NCBI GenBank assembly: GCA_964485695.1
Contig: CAZAKZ010000046.1
Coordinates: 1 to 37,099 of the forward strand
Source of the DNA: CAZAKZ01 sp964485695
GTDB taxonomy: Bacteria; Planctomycetota; JAFGQW01
Length of the DNA stretch: 37,099 nucleotides
Reading direction: 5' to 3'
Below, piece after piece: positions 35,701-37,099 of the stretch. Position 1 is the first letter of the stretch. Each line of letters starts with the position of its first letter. The notes under the pieces are model-generated. The model saw only the letters and a program-made list of their open reading frames with translations, was not told the origin of the DNA and made no database searches. The position numbers and the translations under genes are program-made.

Positions 35701-35976
35701 CGGGGCGTGCCCCTGCGGGAGGCCATCCTCGAGAGCGGAGCCGTGCGGTTCCGGCCCATCGTGCTCACCGCCGCCACCACGGCCCTGGGGGCATGGCCCA
35801 TCACCCTGGATCCCATCTTCAGCGGCCTGGCGTGGAGCCTCATCTTCGGACTGGTGGCCTCGACCCTGTTCACCCTCGTGGTCGTGCCGACGGTGTTCTT
35901 CATGATCCAGGGCCGGAGTATTGCGCAGGTGCCCGGGGGCATCCCGGGCGATTCCCTCACAAGATCGCGAACATGA
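32707..35976 (+). CDS. RND efflux pump permease (AcrB/HAE type)
   Basis: 1089 residues, a full-length RND pump with 12 expected helices and two large periplasmic loops. The relay motif in TM4 is GIVVDDPITNIDNIQRH (about 418-434), with both aspartates present. The TM10 lysine of AcrB appears as arginine in GGIVVRNALVLV. The porter domains contain VIVHFPGAGAEEVEKLVATPLE at the start, typical of the family. It exports drugs, lipids or metals by proton antiport; the sequence does not settle which. It ends overlapping the convergent secreted-protein gene by 20 nt. Confidence 0.93.
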   Translation: MAVDESAPRGPVAALVRPFLTRPFAPMLLLAALFLGAGAVWVTPREEEPQIVVPMADVIVHFPGAGAEEVEKLVATPLERLLWQIDGVEYVYSTSRRDVAMVTVRFYVGEDRERSWVKIYNKIESNLDRVPPGVRGWMVKPVEIDDVPILTLTLHSDAMDDHGLRRVGEEVLARLDEVENLSRTEVVGGRRRQVRVRLDPERLAGVGLDPLRVLRAVAGSDAEVTAGAFSRRNKRYPVTAGPFLGSAEEVRRVVVGVHGDRPVHLEDVAEVTDGPEEPVSHVRFCRGPAAEGEVAHKLSRPAVTLALAKKKGSNAVEVAQDILAAVEALEGEVIPEGVEVTVTRNYGATADGKVDDLLSALAVAMISVVILLTLVLGWREALVVAIAVPMSFSLALFVNYLSGYTINRVTLFALILSLGIVVDDPITNIDNIQRHIRSRPAHPLWATLAAVREVFPPVLMSTLAIIVSFLPMFFITGMMGPYMAPMAANVPFTITFSTLAALTVVPWIAFKLLGRRSRNNATGRRPEEDLHRTSGPVHRLYRTVVGPLLAYRALRWGLLAAVVCLVGLAGVLALTGLVPLKMLPYADRDEFEVVLDMPEGTPLEATDRAVRDLEAVLSTVPEVTDFESYVGVASPMDFNGMVRHYYLRCEAHHADMRVNLLPPERRAMQSHAITLRIRDRLTAAAARHGAAVKIVEIPPGPPVISTLTVEVYGDPDRRYEELERTARLVRERMAKVPGVVDTDDTTEAPHTRWDYVLEREKAALHGIGNEAVVRVLRLALAGEEAATVHEAGERNPLRVVVRLPLEKRAGPEMLGRIALVGAAGWPVQLAEIGRFVERSVDSPVYHKNLNRVVYVFGETAGIPPAEAVLSLQSSFEKEPPPEGTRLEWAGEGEWKITLDVFRDLGIAFGVALLCIYMLLIIETGSLLLPVVIMLSIPLTAIGIMPGFYFLNLIAAGEVSGYADPVFFTATGMIGMIALGGIVVRNALVLVSFIRDALTRGVPLREAILESGAVRFRPIVLTAATTALGAWPITLDPIFSGLAWSLIFGLVASTLFTLVVVPTVFFMIQGRSIAQVPGGIPGDSLTRSRT

Positions 35977-36910
35977 ATGTGTTGGAGATGTGCGCGATGT
36001 TGGACGGCGCGCCGGGCTTCAACGTGACGAAGGCCGTGTAGATGCGGACCCCCTTCAGGAACGGCCAGGCCGGGATGTGAAGCTTGGCCTTGGCCTTGCC
36101 CGAGGTGTCGAGGAATCCCGTGTATTTCTCGAAGATCTGGGGGGCCATCCCGGTCACGCTGATCACCAGCAAGTTGTCCAAGCCCAGGTTCAGCTTCCGG
36201 GTGTCGATGGGGATGGGGCCGCTGCTGAACGAGGAGCCCAGCTGATAGGGCAGACCCCCGTCGGGCGTGGACAGGAGATCCAGATCGACCGTGCTCCCCG
36301 GCGCGGTGGAGCCGGAGCCGGCAAGCAGGGTCTCGTCGTAGGTGAGGCGCATCTTGGGGGCGGCCAGGATGCCCAGCATGCCCGCGGTCGGGGCATTGTA
36401 GGAGCCGGCGCCGGATTTGAAGACGTTGGCGACGTTGCCCGTGCGACAGGAGATGGAGGAAGTGGCGCTCAAGTGACGTACCTCCACCACGATGCTGTCC
36501 GTTCCGTTGTAGTTGAAGGAGGTAGTAAGGCCGACCTTGCTCCACTGGTCCTGGGTGCCCGACCAGGTGATCTTCCCTGAAAAGACCACGGTCTTGTCCT
36601 TCGCCAGGTTGTTGGCGAAGGTGGTGTTCAGGCGGCTCGAGGCCGGCAGGTGGGCCAGGCAGATCTCGCACTGCGAGGAGGTGAAGGTCCCCGCCTTGCT
36701 GGTGGCGAAGGCCAGCTCCGTGATCCGGACCTTCTTTGCGCCGAGGGCCTTGGCCGGGAAGAGCGCATGATACCGGATTTCACCGGTTCCCCAGGGAAGC
36801 GCAATGGTGCCGCCCTTGGCCGCGTTGGAATCCGGATGGTAATAGTCTCCGGCCGGTAGAATGCCCGGGAGAGCGAGGAGGATGACGACAGCCAGCAATA
36901 TGGTTTTCAT
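35957..36910 (-). CDS. Secreted two-domain protein with alternative N-terminal domain
   Basis: 317 residues from ATG 36910, with GGAGAG upstream. Signal peptide MKTILLAVVILLALPGILPA, cleavage near G21. The N-terminal domain (about 21-205; YYHPDSNAAKGGTIALPWGTG, EICLAHLPASS, FNYNGTDSIVVEVRH) is unlike that of the paralogues at 576 and 1721, yet the C-terminal domain (about 215-317; LPYQLGSSFSSGPIPIDTRKL to SNTFMFAIL) is close to theirs. It thus shows modular reuse. Its 3' end overlaps the RND pump gene by 20 nt on the other strand. Function unknown. Confidence 0.82.
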   Translation of the reverse strand: MKTILLAVVILLALPGILPAGDYYHPDSNAAKGGTIALPWGTGEIRYHALFPAKALGAKKVRITELAFATSKAGTFTSSQCEICLAHLPASSRLNTTFANNLAKDKTVVFSGKITWSGTQDQWSKVGLTTSFNYNGTDSIVVEVRHLSATSSISCRTGNVANVFKSGAGSYNAPTAGMLGILAAPKMRLTYDETLLAGSGSTAPGSTVDLDLLSTPDGGLPYQLGSSFSSGPIPIDTRKLNLGLDNLLVISVTGMAPQIFEKYTGFLDTSGKAKAKLHIPAWPFLKGVRIYTAFVTLKPGAPSNIAHISNTFMFAIL

Positions 36911-37013
36911 GGGTCTCTCCATTCCGGTACAGGGTCTCTTCAGGGTCAGGCACAAGCGCGTGTTCGTGATCCGGGCGGACGGCCAATCGATGTCTGTATC
37001 TGCCCCGGTATTC

Positions 37014-37042
37014 AATGTATCAAGGCCCATTCCGGGGGTCAA
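37014..37042 (-). promoter_or_regulatory. sigma70-type promoter of the secreted-protein gene at 36910
   Basis: On the - strand TTGACC (37042-37037), 17 bp, then TACATT (37019-37014) preceded by TGA. The same three-part pattern as at 370-398 and 1600-1628. The leader would be about 97 nt. Confidence 0.55.
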
Positions 37043-37099
37043 GGGGAAGCTGAGGGATCCCCTCATTTTTTGTTAACTTATTTTGCGTAACACATTGTC

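Noticed and set aside
33394..36041. Long frames opposite and within the RND pump gene
   Set aside because: His/Gly/Arg-rich shadows of a gene with full RND motifs.

Overview
The window is about 37 kb of GC-rich bacterial DNA encoding a Gram-negative type of envelope: a lipoprotein TolC-type outer-membrane channel, periplasmic adaptors and MacB- and RND-type efflux. The redox genes point to an anaerobe or microaerobe: a high-affinity cytochrome bd oxidase, an Hmc-like membrane redox complex, and a cluster of NifX-like and ferredoxin-bearing ATPase proteins. The repeated two-domain secreted proteins at both ends resemble families I associate with Planctomycetota. That placement is an inference from style, because there is no rRNA or other phylogenetic marker here.

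Layout. Positions 1-2635 hold a tandem run of secreted paralogues on the + strand (one cut by the window edge); a fourth member lies at 35957-36910 on the - strand. The three complete genes are preceded by the same promoter architecture. cydAB follows at 2718-5141 (-), then a DUF364-type protein, a secreted protein of unknown function, an Rrf2 regulator (-), and a four-gene adaptor/ABC ATPase/permease/permease operon (8843-13269, +). From 13329 to 20168 (-) lie, in transcription order, an Hmc-like complex (HmcF-, HmcE-, HmcB-like proteins, and an HmcC/NrfD-like protein carrying six CXXCH haem sites at its C-terminus), then a universal stress protein, a DUF1847 protein and a hotdog thioesterase. 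Divergent from it is a NifX-like/DUF1847 fusion (20574-21566).

Two paralogous PAS-AAA+-Fis sigma54 activators follow (21754-23079 - and 23642-25006 +). Next comes an operon of NifX-like protein, DUF5320 protein, NifX-like protein, two MinD/Mrp-type ATPases with 2x[4Fe-4S] inserts, a third NifX-like protein, and a Cys/Met-metabolism PLP enzyme (25230-29917). A three-gene RND efflux operon (30061-35976) closes the window.

The most coherent story is a sigma54 regulon. I find -24/-12 elements (GG-N10-GC) upstream of the Hmc-like operon, of the divergent NifX-like/DUF1847 fusion, of the NifX/ATPase operon, and in the gap between the two activators. GTTGC/GCAAC half-sites recur in the control regions. 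The two activators share a three-cysteine pattern in the PAS domain and a GAFTDA variant of the sigma54-contact loop. I infer a redox- or metal-responsive circuit that co-expresses a membrane electron-transfer complex with an uncharacterised soluble Fe-S/cofactor-handling module. A 168-bp MITE-like hairpin with TA ends sits between the fusion gene and the first activator, and a decayed half-copy of it forms the end of the PLP-enzyme gene.
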